A stretch of 28,589 nt of DNA from Isohypsibius dastychi (taxonomy: Eukaryota > Tardigrada > Eutardigrada > Parachela > Isohypsibiidae): contig JAQIWT010000207.1 in assembly GCA_034696485.1 (NCBI GenBank), forward strand, positions 1 through 28,589, in the 5' to 3' direction. The translations under genes and the position numbers were made by a program. Of the stretch, positions 28,586-28,589 are shown in pieces. The first letter of the stretch is position 1; each line of letters starts with the position of its first letter. A model generated the notes under the pieces. It was not told where the DNA came from, did no database searches, and was given only the letters and a program-made list of their open reading frames with translations.

Positions 28586-28589
28586 TTTT

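Noticed and set aside
1-28589. CRISPR array, rRNA or prokaryotic operon structure
   Set aside because: No regularly spaced direct repeats, no rRNA sequence, and the genes are intron-bearing and animal in type.

Overview
The window looks like compact animal nuclear DNA. Genes sit on both strands, coding exons are split by very short introns (mostly about 55-100 bp, GT..AG), and the domain content is metazoan: a Rho-family GTPase, natriuretic-peptide/guanylyl-cyclase-type receptor ectodomains, HCN (hyperpolarisation-activated, cyclic-nucleotide-gated) channel exons, invertebrate CSalpha-beta defensin-like peptides and an F-box protein. My best guess is a tardigrade or similar small ecdysozoan. 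Caenorhabditis is less likely because it lacks HCN channels. The species call is inference, not shown by the sequence.

Layout. 1-254: 3' end of a Rac/Cdc42/Rho-like GTPase. 386-18800: a tandemly duplicated cassette whose ancestral order seems to be defensin-like peptide (+), an orphan 545/554-residue ankyrin-like protein (+), and a receptor with an ANF-receptor ectodomain (-). Locus 1 has the defensin (1516-1752), a decayed 3' half-receptor A (2237-3582, bracketed and invaded by two 152-bp foldback MITEs), the orphan gene (3904-5811) and receptor B (6145-8494). Locus 2 has a start-less defensin (14456-14713), a gutted orphan-gene copy (15051-15455) and the only fully intact receptor, D (15984-18323; 9 exons, 507 aa, short NPR-C-like tail).

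Between the two loci, 10650-13805 holds a chimera. The 5' exons of a receptor copy (C) run in frame, inside one exon, into the end of S5 and the pore turret of an HCN channel. Pore-helix, GYG-filter, S6, C-linker and cyclic-nucleotide-binding exons follow. Small indels break the chimera as it stands. A 109-aa cysteine-containing gene with a TATA box (10229-10558) converges on its 3' end.

21070-22867 is an intact three-exon F-box gene (352 aa) with an acidic tail. Its first exon is duplicated at 28349-28434, next to the window end. 24130-26735 is a second HCN pseudogene segment enclosed by inverted repeats of about 170 bp. Long stretches at 8495-10130, 18324-21020, 22868-24129 and 26736-28348 contain little or no recognisable coding sequence, with scattered simple repeats and G/C homopolymers.

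How the genes relate: the receptors, HCN parts and defensins are all products of local duplication and rearrangement. Apart from the chimera there is no direct sign that they act together, although receptor cyclases and HCN channels both belong to cyclic-nucleotide signalling.
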